DNA of 64,000 nucleotides from assembly GCF_039372665.1 (NCBI RefSeq), contig NZ_CP134994.1, positions 1 through 64,000 on the forward strand, in the 5' to 3' direction. The first letter of the stretch is position 1. Every line of letters starts with the position of its first letter. The position numbers and the translations under genes were made by a program. Below are positions 14,720 to 26,007 of this stretch, piece after piece. The stretch is from Buchnera aphidicola (Ceratovacuna keduensis). GTDB lineage: Bacteria > Pseudomonadota > Gammaproteobacteria > Enterobacterales > Enterobacteriaceae. Under the pieces are notes generated by a model. The model was not told the origin of the DNA. It ran no database searches and worked only from the letters and a program-made list of their open reading frames with translations.

Positions 14720-16087
14720 ATGTATATTAAAGACACTATAGTTGCATTAGCTACTCCTTATGGAGTATCAGGAGTTTCTATATTAAGAATTTCTGGAAAA
14801 AAAGTTAAAGAAATATGTAAAAAAATTCTTAAAAAAATTCCTAAATCTAGATATGCAAACTATTTAGATTTTTTTAATATTTTAGATAAAAAAATCATAG
14901 ATAAGGGCATAGCAATAATATATAAAAAACCAAATTCCTTTACTGGTGAAGACATTTTAGAACTTCATTGTCATGGTAGTCCTGTTTTAATTGATATTTT
15001 ATTAAAAAATATTTTATCAATAAGAGATGTTAGAATTGCAAATAATGGAGAATTTTCTCAAAGAGCTTTTTTTAATAATAAAATTGATTTGTTACAAGCT
15101 GAAGGAATAGATGATTTAATAAATTCAAATTCTGAAAAAATGTTACTTTCTTCTTTAAATTCTATTAAGGGAAAATATTCTTCTTATATAAAAAAATTAT
15201 CTAATAATATAATAAAAATAATAACAAATATTGAAATTATTTTAAATTCTGAAGAAGAATATAATGTTTTTATAAATAAGTTATTTTTAAAGAAAATAGA
15301 TAATATAATAAAAAATTTTAAAAATGCAATAAAAAATATAGAAAGAAATATTGTTTTTAAAGAAGGAATAAAAATAGTTATATCAGGAATTCCTAATTCT
15401 GGAAAATCAAGTCTTTTTAATTCTATATTATCTAGTGATAGATCAATAGTTACAGAATTTAGTGGTACTACAAGAGACGTTTTAACAGAAAATTTTTCTT
15501 TTGATGGTATAAATTTAAGTATTTCTGATACAGCTGGAATAAAAAAATCTAATGATAAAATAGAAAAAATTGGAATTTTAAAAGCTTGGAGAGAAATAAA
15601 AAAATCTAATTGTGTATTATTAGTTACTGATTGTAATGATATAAAAAAATTAAAAAAAAATATTTATAATAAAAATATAATAAAATATTTAGAATCAAAT
15701 AATATATATTATATTGTAATTTTTAATAAATGTGATATAAATAATGTTTCTCCTAATATAAAAATTTATAAAAAAATTGCTTATATTAATTTATCTGCTA
15801 AAAAAAATATTGGAATAAATTTATTGTTAAAGTTTATTAAAGAAAAATTATTATTTAAAAATTTTTCTGAAAATATTTTTTTATGTAGAAACAGACATTT
15901 AGATTTGATAAAGAAATCTTTATATAAACTTAAACGTTCAAAAAAAACTTTTATTAAATTTAATAATTTAGAGATTTTGTCTGAAGATTTAATAAAATCT
16001 AAAAAATTTTTAGATTGTATAGTAGGAAAATTTTATACAGATGATTTATTAAAATCTATATTTTCTAATTTTTGTTTTGGAAAATAA
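14720..16087 (+). CDS. mnmE: tRNA modification GTPase MnmE (TrmE/ThdF)
   Basis: GTPase partner of MnmG in U34 modification; 455 aa (E. coli 454). The N-terminal tetrahydrofolate-binding domain has IVALATPYGVSGVSILRISG and FTGEDILELHCHGSP. The inserted G domain carries G1 GIPNSGKSSLF, a GTTRDV switch, G3 DTAGI and G4 NKCD. The C-terminus is FCFGK, retaining the functional cysteine of the usual FCIGK. It follows yidC by 53 bp and was probably co-transcribed with rpmH-rnpA-yidC. Confidence 0.97.
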   Translation: MYIKDTIVALATPYGVSGVSILRISGKKVKEICKKILKKIPKSRYANYLDFFNILDKKIIDKGIAIIYKKPNSFTGEDILELHCHGSPVLIDILLKNILSIRDVRIANNGEFSQRAFFNNKIDLLQAEGIDDLINSNSEKMLLSSLNSIKGKYSSYIKKLSNNIIKIITNIEIILNSEEEYNVFINKLFLKKIDNIIKNFKNAIKNIERNIVFKEGIKIVISGIPNSGKSSLFNSILSSDRSIVTEFSGTTRDVLTENFSFDGINLSISDTAGIKKSNDKIEKIGILKAWREIKKSNCVLLVTDCNDIKKLKKNIYNKNIIKYLESNNIYYIVIFNKCDINNVSPNIKIYKKIAYINLSAKKNIGINLLLKFIKEKLLFKNFSENIFLCRNRHLDLIKKSLYKLKRSKKTFIKFNNLEILSEDLIKSKKFLDCIVGKFYTDDLLKSIFSNFCFGK

Positions 16088-16109
16088 TTTTTATATAATG
16101 AAATTATTA

Positions 16110-16182
16110 TGCCCGAAGGCGGAATCGAACCACCGACACGGGGATTTTCAGTCCACTGCTCTACCGACTGAGCTATTCGGGC
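16110..16182 (-). tRNA. pheU: tRNA-Phe (GAA anticodon)
   Basis: Cloverleaf of 73 nt read on the - strand. The acceptor stem GCCCGAA pairs with TTCGGGC, with discriminator A. The anticodon loop CTGAAAA gives anticodon GAA. The T arm is GGTTCGATTCC. CCA is not encoded. It sits alone between mnmE and groES, as in other Buchnera. Confidence 0.97.
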
Positions 16183-16296
16183 AATTAAAATTTAATTATT
16201 TGCAATAAAATTATAAAAGTCAACTTATTTTTTTATTTTTTAATTTTTTTATATAAAATTCATTAAAAAAATATATTTATAAAATATAAATTTTTA

Positions 16297-16326
16297 CTTG
16301 AAAGTACATGATATAATACATATATA
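16297..16326 (+). promoter_or_regulatory. Candidate groESL promoter (heat-shock-like -35)
   Basis: CTTGAAA at 16297-16303 matches the sigma-32 -35 consensus, and its TTGAAA part matches the sigma-70 -35 consensus. TATATA follows after 17 bp at 16321-16326, a good sigma-70 spacing. No GC-rich sigma-32 -10 (CCCCAT) is present. It lies ~75 bp upstream of groES. Assignment to sigma-32 rather than sigma-70 is not decided by the sequence; rpoH is retained at 22395. Confidence 0.55.
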
Positions 16327-16401
16327 TAATTTTAAGAAATAAAAAAAATGTTTATAATATTTTAAAGATAATATTTTTATTATTAATAAGGTGTTAGTAA
16401 A

Positions 16402-16692
16402 ATGAAAATTCGTCCATTACACGATCGTGTTATAGTTGAAAGAAAAAAAAGAGAATCTAAATCTGCCGGAGGAATAGTATTAACAGGTTCTGCTGCAGGA
16501 AAATCTTCTAGAGGAACAGTAATATCTGTAGGTAAGGGTCGTATTTTAGATAATGGGAAAATAAAACCTTTAGACGTAAAAATAGGTGATATAGTTATTT
16601 TTAATGAAGGTTATGGAGCTAAAACAGAAAAAATTGATGATAAGGAAGTTTTGATTTTAAATGAAAGTGATATACTTGCTATAATAGAATAG
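16402..16692 (+). CDS. groES: Co-chaperonin GroES
   Basis: Heptameric lid of the GroEL folding chamber; 96 aa (E. coli 97). It starts [20 protein letters not shown]. The mobile loop contains [18 protein letters not shown] with the hydrophobic IVL triplet that docks to GroEL. The ribosome-binding site AAGGTG lies ~10 nt upstream. Codons here are visibly less A/T-extreme than in neighbouring genes, as expected for a very highly expressed protein. Confidence 0.99.
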   Translation: MKIRPLHDRVIVERKKRESKSAGGIVLTGSAAGKSSRGTVISVGKGRILDNGKIKPLDVKIGDIVIFNEGYGAKTEKIDDKEVLILNESDILAIIE

Positions 16693-16746
16693 AATTATTT
16701 AATAAAAAATTTAAAGATAATTATTTTTTTTTAATAAAATTATTAA

Positions 16747-18408
<1,662 letters not shown>

Positions 18409-18463
18409 TTTTTGTATTTTTGATTTTTTTTATTTCTAAAAATTTATTGTATTTTAACATTTT

Positions 18464-18495
18464 CTTATCCTTAGAAATAATTTTCTAAGGATAAG
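18464..18495 (+). terminator. Perfect 14-bp inverted repeat after groEL
   Basis: CTTATCCTTAGAAA (18464-18477) is perfectly complementary to TTTCTAAGGATAAG (18482-18495), with a 4-nt loop. It lies 55 bp past the groEL stop and before efp. The T-run downstream begins only after ~17 nt, so it could also act as a 3'-end stabiliser of the groESL message. Confidence 0.7.
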
Positions 18496-18544
18496 TTTAT
18501 GTAAAAGTATTTTTTTTAATTTTTCAAAGAGTATATTAAATTTT

Positions 18545-19114
18545 ATGATATTTTGTAATAGTAATAATTTTAAAAATGGTTTAAAAATAGTTTTTAATAA
18601 TATTCCATTTAATATTGAAAATAGTGAATTTGTTAAACCAGGAAAAGGTCAAACTTTTGTTAGAGTTAAAATGAGAAATTTAATAAATAATAAATTAATA
18701 GAAAAAACTTTTAGATCTAATGAAAATTTAAAAGTTGCAGATATAGAAAATATAAAGATTTCTTTTTTATATAGATCTGAAGAAATTTTTTATTTTATAA
18801 ATTTAAAAAATTATAATGAAATTTCAATAGAAAAAAAATTTTTAAAAAATGTTTTAAGTTTTATTGTTCCAGGAAAAAAATATTTTGGTTTAATTTGGAA
18901 TAATAAATTAATATCTGTGGTTCCAAAAAATTTTATTAATTTAAAAGTGATTGGTTTTGATCAATTTTCAAAAAATAAATTAAATTATAAAAATAAATTA
19001 GCTATATTAAAAACTAGATTAAAAGTTATTGTTCCATCATTTATAAAAATTAATGATATAATAAAAATAGATACTAGATCTAGTAAATATATATCTAGAA
19101 AAAATAATAAATAA
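18545..19114 (+). CDS. efp: Elongation factor P
   Basis: tRNA-mimic that relieves ribosome stalling at polyproline; 189 aa (E. coli 188). The loop EFVKPGKGQTFVRVKMRNL carries the lysine (second K in KPGKGQ) that is beta-lysylated in enterobacteria. The C-terminal domain ends IKIDTRSSKYISRK, matching IKVDTRSGEYVSRVK. The middle domain is diverged and Asn/Lys-rich. It is convergent with dnaC. Confidence 0.95.
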   Translation: MIFCNSNNFKNGLKIVFNNIPFNIENSEFVKPGKGQTFVRVKMRNLINNKLIEKTFRSNENLKVADIENIKISFLYRSEEIFYFINLKNYNEISIEKKFLKNVLSFIVPGKKYFGLIWNNKLISVVPKNFINLKVIGFDQFSKNKLNYKNKLAILKTRLKVIVPSFIKINDIIKIDTRSSKYISRKNNK

Positions 19115-19152
19115 AAATAATTATATTTTATTATTTTTTTTAAAAAAAATTG

Positions 19153-19881
19153 TTATATATATTTTCTATAACTATTCCATTCAAAATTTAACCATAGACT
19201 ATTTCCTATTCTCATTCTATCTATTACTCTTTCTCCTAATAACATTTTCATACCATCATGATTTAAATTAGATAACATTCCTGTAGATCTTTTTGATGAA
19301 GATCTTCTATCTACTATCTGATTTATTACGACTTTTTCATATCTAGATTCTGTTTGCATTCCTATTTCATCTATCATCAATAAATCTACAGTACTTAATT
19401 TATTTAATAAATTTTCTTCTGTTAAATTACTCGAACCATTAAATGTTCCTTTCATATTAGACATTAAATCTGCTACTGTTACTATTAATACACTTTTACC
19501 TTTTAATATTAAATAATTTCCTATTGCTGATGCAAGATGATTTTTTCCTGTTCCTGGATTTCCTGAAAAAATAAAGCTAGATACACAATTATTAAAATTT
19601 TTTGCATATTTTTTTGCTGCATTTAATACTCTTTGATGTCCTTTATGTTCTATTTTATAATTTTTAAATGAACATGTTATATATAGTTCTTTTATTCCAG
19701 ATTTTTTAAAAGTTTTTTTTATTTTCATAATTTTATTTTTTTTTAAAATAGATTTTGAAGAAATTATTCCTTGTTCTTGATTCCAAGATAATAAATCTTT
19801 ATCATTTTTAAATTTTGGTTTTATATGTCTTGGAATTATTTTTTTTAATCTTTTTAAAAAATTAATAGTATTGTTTTTCAT
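19153..19881 (-). CDS. dnaC: Replicative helicase loader DnaC
   Basis: AAA+ ATPase that loads the DnaB helicase; 242 aa (E. coli 245). Walker A is FSGNPGTGKNHLASAIGN (~100-117) and Walker B is LLMIDEIGMQTESRYE. The box VII/sensor region RRSSSKRSTGM and LLGERVIDRMR, with the arginine finger, are highly conserved. The start codon overlaps the dnaT stop by one base, so translation is likely coupled. Retention without dnaA in its usual place is notable. Confidence 0.97.
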   Translation of the reverse strand: MKNNTINFLKRLKKIIPRHIKPKFKNDKDLLSWNQEQGIISSKSILKKNKIMKIKKTFKKSGIKELYITCSFKNYKIEHKGHQRVLNAAKKYAKNFNNCVSSFIFSGNPGTGKNHLASAIGNYLILKGKSVLIVTVADLMSNMKGTFNGSSNLTEENLLNKLSTVDLLMIDEIGMQTESRYEKVVINQIVDRRSSSKRSTGMLSNLNHDGMKMLLGERVIDRMRIGNSLWLNFEWNSYRKYI

Positions 19882-20420
19882 TATTTGTCTCTAAAACCAT
19901 CTGGAATAAAATTATTTTTTTTATATATTTTGTTATCATCATAAATATATTTTTTAGGTTTTACAGATCTTGTTATTTTTAAACTGTATGCTAATTTTTG
20001 TTGCCATTGAATATTATGTAAAAATCTTCCTTCTACTTTCCAATAGTCTATAAATGATTTTAGTTCACTTTTAGAAACATTTTTTTTTATTTTTATTCCC
20101 CATATTGCTGCCTTTTTTATAAAATTTTTATCTGGTTTCCAATTGTCATGCATAGAAAATTTTTTTTCAATTTTATTTTTTAAATTAAATTTTTCTATAG
20201 ACATTATTTTATTAAAATTATTTTTACAATTTTTTTTTTGATATTTTTTAATTTTATTAAAAATGTTTGTTACTTTTTTTTTATTAAATATATATGCTAT
20301 AGGATTATTATTTTTTAATATTAATACTATTTTTTTTTTTGATTTTTTTAAAAATTTTAAGGGATTTTGTAAAAATTTTTCTATAGTAATATTTATTGTA
20401 TTTAATTTTTTTATTTTCAT
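19881..20420 (-). CDS. dnaT: Primosomal protein DnaT
   Basis: Primosome component that works with PriA/PriB/DnaC in replication restart; 179 aa, the same length as in E. coli. The recognisable part is the C-terminal half: HDNWKPDKNFIKKAAIWGI, then SELKSFIDYWKVEGRFLHNIQWQQKLA, the DnaT ssDNA-binding domain. The N-terminal half is rich in Lys/Asn and poorly conserved. It is upstream of dnaC, with a one-base overlap. Confidence 0.93.
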   Translation of the reverse strand: MKIKKLNTINITIEKFLQNPLKFLKKSKKKIVLILKNNNPIAYIFNKKKVTNIFNKIKKYQKKNCKNNFNKIMSIEKFNLKNKIEKKFSMHDNWKPDKNFIKKAAIWGIKIKKNVSKSELKSFIDYWKVEGRFLHNIQWQQKLAYSLKITRSVKPKKYIYDDNKIYKKNNFIPDGFRDK

Positions 20421-20495
20421 AAGAATGTTTCTCCTATATTTTTAAATTAAATATAAAAAATTTTTTTACAATTTTTTTATAAAATTTTAATAAAT

Positions 20496-21038
20496 TTATT
20501 TGTTCTTAACTAAATATAATATACCAATAGTTTGTCCTATATTTTTTTTTTTAAAATTTATCCAATTTTTAGGTATTTTTATTTTTTGTTTTATTTGTTT
20601 TTCTAAAAATATAAAAGTATTTTTTTTTGTCCAATTGTTTTTTGTTAAAAAATATATAACATTATCTATTATTTTATTATAAAATGGAGGATCTAAAAAT
20701 ATTATATCATATGGTTTTCCTGGTTTTTTTAACAAATTTAATATATTAGTATTAATTACTTTTATATTTTTAATAGATAAATTTTTTATATTATTTAATA
20801 TATTTTTATATATAAAAAAATTTTTTTCTATAGAAATTACATATTTTGCATTTCTAGATATAGATTCTATGCTTAATATCCCACTTCCTGAAAAACAATC
20901 TAAACATTTTGATTGTTTTATATATTTTGATAACCATTCAAATAATACTTTTCTCATTAAACATGTTGTAGGTCTAATTATATTATTTTTTTTTATATTT
21001 ATTTTTCTAGATTTTAATTTTCCTGATATTATTTTCAT
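20496..21038 (-). CDS. rsmD: 16S rRNA (guanine-966-N2) methyltransferase RsmD
   Basis: SAM-dependent methyltransferase that modifies G966 of 16S rRNA; 180 aa (E. coli 198). It begins MKIISGKLKSRKI, followed by RPTTCLMRKVLFEWLS. The SAM motif is CLDCFSGSGILSIESISR. The catalytic motif is DIIFLDPPFY (DPPF). Its placement next to ftsY, divergently transcribed, is the same as in E. coli (yhhF). Confidence 0.94.
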   Translation of the reverse strand: MKIISGKLKSRKINIKKNNIIRPTTCLMRKVLFEWLSKYIKQSKCLDCFSGSGILSIESISRNAKYVISIEKNFFIYKNILNNIKNLSIKNIKVINTNILNLLKKPGKPYDIIFLDPPFYNKIIDNVIYFLTKNNWTKKNTFIFLEKQIKQKIKIPKNWINFKKKNIGQTIGILYLVKNK

Positions 21039-21171
21039 AAAATTTATGTAAAATATTATTGTTATTGTATTTAATTAATATTTTTTTTATAATAAAAATG
21101 TTATAAATGTATTTTTTATATTATATATAATAAAATTATTTAATTTTATATTATAGAAATGAGAATAAAAT

Positions 21172-22241
21172 ATGTCAAAGAGTAAAAATAATAGTTTTTT
21201 TTCTTGGATATTAGATAAATTTAAAAAAAAAAAAATAAAAAAATAGATATTAAAGATATTAATAATAAAAAAGAAAATAATAATAAAAAAGTTTTTATAA
21301 AAAATAAAGATATTAAAGAAAAAAAATCTAATAATATTTTTAAAATATTAAAAAAAAAATTATATAATACTAGAAAAAATGTAAGTTCAAAAATTAGAAA
21401 AATATTTTTTAAATATAATATAGATAAGAAATTTTTTAAAAAATTAGAAGAAAATTTATTATTATGTGATGTAGGATTTAAAACTTCAAAAAATATAATT
21501 TCTAATTTAATTTATAAAGTTAATAAAAAAAAAATTTTAGATAAAAAAATAATTTTAAATATGTTAGAAAGGGAATTATTAAAAATATTAGAAAGATCAA
21601 AAGATAATAAATTAATAATTAAAAAAAAATATCCTTTTTTAATATTAGTAGTAGGAGTTAATGGAGTAGGAAAAACTACTACTGTAGGAAAATTAGCATG
21701 GAAATATAAAAATGAAGGAAAATCAGTTATGATAGCAGCTGGTGATACTTTTAGAGCTGCAGCTATAGATCAATTAAAAATAATTTCTAAAAAAATATTT
21801 GTTCCTGTAATTTCTCAACATTACAAAGCTGATTCAGCATCAGTAATTTTTGATGCAATACAATCTGCAAAAAAAAAAAAGATAGAAGTATTAATAGCAG
21901 ATACTTCTGGTAGATTACATAATAATAAAAATTTTATATATGAATTAAAAAAAATTGTAAAAGTTACAAAAAAATTGGATATTAATTATCCAGATGAAAT
22001 AATTTTAGTTATAGATTCTTCTAGTGGTCATAATATAATAAAGCAGTTAGAAGTGTTTAATAAAGCTATAAATATTACTGGAACAATTTTTACTAAATTA
22101 GATGGTTCAGCTAAAGGAGGTATGATTTTTAACGTATCAAATGAACTAAATGTTCCTATTAGATACATTTGTACTGGAGAAAAAAAGGAAGATTTACATG
22201 AATTTAAATACAAAAGTTTTGTAAAATCTATATTAGAATAA
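21172..22241 (+). CDS. ftsY: Signal recognition particle receptor FtsY, frameshifted in an A13 run
   Basis: SRP receptor GTPase that delivers ribosomes to the membrane. ATG at 21172 opens MSKSKNNSFFSWILDKF, then the frame stops at TAG 21244, just after a run of 13 A (21223-21235). The other frame, which needs one extra A, runs open to 22241. It encodes the N domain (FFKKLEENLLLCDVG) and the G domain (GVNGVGKTTTVGKLAWK, DTFRAAAIDQL, DTSGRLHNN, TKLDGSAKGG). The restored protein would be 356 aa. An internal ATG at 21561 would give only 226 aa lacking most of the N domain. The gene is essential, so slippage or a sequencing error is likelier than loss. Confidence 0.9.
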
Positions 22242-22257
22242 ATAACTTTTTTATATA

Positions 22258-22300
22258 AACTTTATAAAATTAAAAATTTTTTATATTTATAAAGTTTTTT
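22258..22300 (+). terminator. Terminator after ftsY
   Basis: AACTTTATAAA (22258-22268) pairs with TTTATAAAGTT (22286-22296), and T residues run from 22295 to 22300. It lies 17 bp after the ftsY stop and is the classic intrinsic shape, although the stem is AT-rich. Confidence 0.6.
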
Positions 22301-22394
22301 ATTAAAAAAATAATTAATAATATTTTATTTTTATAGTTTTTATATTTTAAAAGAATTTTTATAAAAATATAATATTTATGATTTAGGTAATAAA

Positions 22395-23252
22395 ATGACA
22401 AAAATTATTGATTCTATTTCCTTTAGTTCTATAGGAAATTTAAGTTCTTATATAAAAACAGTATTTTCTTTTCCTGTAATATCTAAAGATAAAGAAAAAT
22501 ATTTATCAAATTTATTATATTATAATAGAGATTTAAATTCTGCTAAAACATTAATATTATCTAATTTAAGATTTGTAGTACATATTTCAAAAAATTATTT
22601 AGGATATGGTTTATTACAATCAGATTTAATTCAAGAAGGAAATATAGGATTAATGAAAGCAGTGAAAAAATTTAATCCAGAAATTGGTGTTAGACTAATA
22701 TCTTTTGCAGTATATTGGATAAAATCAGAAATACATGAATATGTTTTGAAAAATTGGAGAATAGTAAAAATTGCTACTACAAAATCTCAAAGAAAATTAT
22801 TTTTTAATTTAAGAAAAAACAAAAAAAGATTTGGTTGGTTTAATGAAGATGAAATAAAAACTGTAGCAAAAGAATTAGATGTAACTTCTAATGATGTTAA
22901 AGAAATGGAAAGAAGAATGTCTGCAAAAGATTTAGCATTTAATTTTTCTTCTTTAGAAGATAACAAAAATACAAAATCTAAATTTTTAATGTCATATTTT
23001 AAAGATAACAATTCTAATTTTGCTAGTATTTTTGAAAAAAATGAATTATATAAATATAATGTTATTAAATTGAATAATGCGATATCTAGTTTAGATAATA
23101 GAAGTAGATATATAATTATTTCTAGATGGTTGTACAGAAATAAAAAAAAAACTTTACAAAATTTAGCAGATTATTATGGAATTTCAGCTGAAAGAGTTAG
23201 ACAAATAGAAAAAATTGCTATAAAAAAAATTAGATTAAAAATGACAAGTTAA
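22395..23252 (+). CDS. rpoH: RNA polymerase sigma-32 (heat-shock sigma factor)
   Basis: Alternative sigma factor of 285 aa (E. coli 284). Region 2 shows [34 protein letters not shown] and the -10-recognition helix ISFAVYWIKSEIHEYVLKNW. The RpoH box QRKLFFNLRKNKKR, unique to this family, is intact. Region 4.2 ends TLQNLADYYGISAERVRQIE. The ribosome-binding site AGGTAATAAAATG is good. With rpoD at 42620 it is the second sigma factor in the window. Confidence 0.97.
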   Translation: MTKIIDSISFSSIGNLSSYIKTVFSFPVISKDKEKYLSNLLYYNRDLNSAKTLILSNLRFVVHISKNYLGYGLLQSDLIQEGNIGLMKAVKKFNPEIGVRLISFAVYWIKSEIHEYVLKNWRIVKIATTKSQRKLFFNLRKNKKRFGWFNEDEIKTVAKELDVTSNDVKEMERRMSAKDLAFNFSSLEDNKNTKSKFLMSYFKDNNSNFASIFEKNELYKYNVIKLNNAISSLDNRSRYIIISRWLYRNKKKTLQNLADYYGISAERVRQIEKIAIKKIRLKMTS

Positions 23253-23481
23253 CATTATAAAAATATTTTTTTTATATTTTTTAATAAATTTTTATTTTAT
23301 ATTTTATATTTTGTTAATAAGATTTTATGTAAGATCTATTTGAAAATGTTATAATTATTTTATATTTTTGTTTTTATATTTTTTATAAAATTATTTTGTA
23401 TATTGTAATATTTTTAATGTTATAAATTAAAATTTAAAATTTGTGTAAAATATATTTTATTTATATAAGAGAATTTATTTA

Positions 23482-25737
23482 ATGAACATTTTTAGTCATA
23501 TATTAGGTTTTCCAAGAATAGGTTCTATGAGAGAATTAAAATTTGCTCAAGAAAAATATTGGAATAATGAAATAAAAATAAATGATTTAATTTATATTGG
23601 AAAAAAAATAAGAAAAAAAAATTTAAAAATTCAAAAATCTTCTGGTTTAGATTTTGTTTGTGTTGGAGATTTTTCATGGTATGATCATGTTTTAGGAAAT
23701 AGTATGATGTTAGGTAATATACCTAAAAGGCATATTAATTTATATAAAGATAAAATTGACATAAATACTTTGTTTGGAATTGCTAGAGGTGCATATTATA
23801 ATAAAAATTTTTCTCATGCTTCTGAAATGACAAAGTGGTTTAATACAAATTATCATTATATAGTTCCAGAATTTAGTAAGAATACTTCTTTTAAATTTAT
23901 TTGGAAACAAATATTAGAAGAATTAGATGAAGCTATAAATTTAAAATTTGATAAGATTAAACCTATTTTATTAGGTCCTATAAGTTATTTATGGCTTGGA
24001 AAAATAATAGATAAAAAAAAGTTTAGTAAATTAGAATTATTAGATAAAATTTTGCCAATATATAAAAATATTTTGTTTGAATTAGAGAAAAGAAAAATTA
24101 ATTGGGTTCAAATAGATGAACCTATATTAACTTTAGATATTTCTAAAAGATGGTTGGAATCTTTTATATATTCATATAATTATTTATATAATAAAAACTC
24201 TAAAATTTTATTAACTACATATTTTGGAGATATATCTCATAATATAAATACTATAAAGAATATTCCTGTTCATGGAATTCATATAGATTATATTAATTCA
24301 AAACATAATATTAATGTTATTTTAAAAAATATTTCTAAAGATATGTTAATATCTCTAGGAGTGATAAATGGAAGAAATATATGGAAATCTAATTTAAAAA
24401 AAATATATGAAGATATATATTTTATAAAAAAAACAAAAAGAAAATATTTTTTAAGTACTTCTTGTTCTTTAATTCATGTACCAGTAGATTTATCATTAGA
24501 AAAAAATATTAAAAAATCTTTAATGAAAAAGTTTTCTTTTGCTATACAAAAATGTGAAGAATTATCTTTATTAACAAAATCTTTAAAAGAATCTAATAAA
24601 GAAATTTTAGATAATAATTTTTCAAAAAGTTTAGAAAAAAAATGTTTAGATAAATGTTTTTCTCATATAAAAAAAAATGATTTATATAGAAAAAGTAGTT
24701 ATAAAATTAGAAGGAAAAAACAAAAAGACAGTTTAAAAATTTCTATATTACCAACTACTACTATAGGTTCTTTTCCTCAAACTAAAAAATTAAGAGATAT
24801 TAGATTACAATTTAAAAGTAATAAAATAGATTTAAAGAAATATAATTTAGAAATTAAAAAATATATTAAAAATGTAATAAAAATTCAAGAAAAAATAAAT
24901 TTAGATGTTTTAGTACATGGAGAACCAGAAAGAAATGATATGGTTGAATATTTTGCTCAACATTTAGAAGGATTTGCATTTACAGAATTTGGATGGGTAC
25001 AAAGTTATGGATCAAGATGTGTAAAACCACCTATAATAGTTGATGATATATATAGAAAAAAACCAATAACTTTAAAATGGACAAAATATGCTCAGTCTAA
25101 AACTAATAAATTAGTTAAAGGAATGTTAACTGGACCTGTAACAATATTATTATGGTCATTTTGTAGAGAAGATTTGTCTAAAAGTATTGTATCTAAACAA
25201 ATTGCATTTTCTTTAAGAGAAGAAGTAAAAGATTTAGAAAGTTCAGGAATAAAAATTATTCAAATTGATGAACCAGCTTTTAGAGAAGGTCTTCCATTAA
25301 GAAAAAAATTTGTAAAAGAATATTTATCTTGGTCTATAGAAGCTTTTAAAATAAGTTCATCAGTAGTAAAAGATGAAACTCAAATTCATACTCATATGTG
25401 TTATTCTAATTTTAATAATATAATAGATTCTATTATAAAATTAGATGCAGATGTAATTACTATAGAATCTTCTAGATCACAATTAAAATTATTAAATTGT
25501 TTTAAAAAAATAAAATATCCTAATGGAATAGGTCCTGGTGTATATGATATTCATACTTCTAATGTTCCCAATATTAATGATATAAAAGTTATTATAAAAA
25601 AATATATAAAAATATTTAATATAAAAAATTTATGGATAAATCCAGATTGTGGATTAAAAACAAGAAATTGGAAAGAAGTGAAAAAATCTTTAAAAAATAT
25701 GATAAAAGCTACAAAAGAAATAAGAGATGAAATTTAA
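23482..25737 (+). CDS. metE: Cobalamin-independent methionine synthase
   Basis: Transfers methyl from 5-methyltetrahydrofolate (triglutamate) to homocysteine; 751 aa (E. coli 753). The N-terminal half starts LGFPRIGSMRELKFAQEKYW. The C-terminal catalytic half has TTTIGSFPQTKKLR, QIDEPAFREGLP and the zinc ligands in IHTHMCYSNF (His, Cys) and NPDCGLKTRNW (Cys). The methyl donor would come from MetF (38885). The enzyme completes methionine supply to the host from an imported homocysteine source. The upstream spacer of 229 bp contains no gene. Confidence 0.98.
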   Translation: MNIFSHILGFPRIGSMRELKFAQEKYWNNEIKINDLIYIGKKIRKKNLKIQKSSGLDFVCVGDFSWYDHVLGNSMMLGNIPKRHINLYKDKIDINTLFGIARGAYYNKNFSHASEMTKWFNTNYHYIVPEFSKNTSFKFIWKQILEELDEAINLKFDKIKPILLGPISYLWLGKIIDKKKFSKLELLDKILPIYKNILFELEKRKINWVQIDEPILTLDISKRWLESFIYSYNYLYNKNSKILLTTYFGDISHNINTIKNIPVHGIHIDYINSKHNINVILKNISKDMLISLGVINGRNIWKSNLKKIYEDIYFIKKTKRKYFLSTSCSLIHVPVDLSLEKNIKKSLMKKFSFAIQKCEELSLLTKSLKESNKEILDNNFSKSLEKKCLDKCFSHIKKNDLYRKSSYKIRRKKQKDSLKISILPTTTIGSFPQTKKLRDIRLQFKSNKIDLKKYNLEIKKYIKNVIKIQEKINLDVLVHGEPERNDMVEYFAQHLEGFAFTEFGWVQSYGSRCVKPPIIVDDIYRKKPITLKWTKYAQSKTNKLVKGMLTGPVTILLWSFCREDLSKSIVSKQIAFSLREEVKDLESSGIKIIQIDEPAFREGLPLRKKFVKEYLSWSIEAFKISSSVVKDETQIHTHMCYSNFNNIIDSIIKLDADVITIESSRSQLKLLNCFKKIKYPNGIGPGVYDIHTSNVPNINDIKVIIKKYIKIFNIKNLWINPDCGLKTRNWKEVKKSLKNMIKATKEIRDEI

Positions 25738-25775
25738 ATTTATATTTTTTTTTAAAATGTGGTGTTCATTTTTTC

Positions 25776-25818
25776 ACTATTAAAACTGAAAATTTTAAAA
25801 TATTTCAGTTTTAATAGT
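25776..25818 (+). terminator. 16-bp perfect inverted repeat after metE
   Basis: ACTATTAAAACTGAAA (25776-25791) is exactly complementary to TTTCAGTTTTAATAGT (25803-25818), with an 11-nt loop. T residues follow. It lies ~40 bp past the metE stop and is the longest perfect stem in the window. The 190 bp from here to hupA contains no gene. Confidence 0.7.
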
Positions 25819-26007
25819 TTTCATTATAATTAAATTTATTATTTATAATAAAAATAATATATTTATTTTTATGTTAAAAAATATATTTATAATAATTTTA
25901 TTTTATATTTTTTTTAAAATTTTAAAGATATTATTATAAATTTTATTTAAATAAATTTTTTAATTTTTTTTATTTGTTTTATATAATATTTTTATAAAAA
26001 TATTTTA

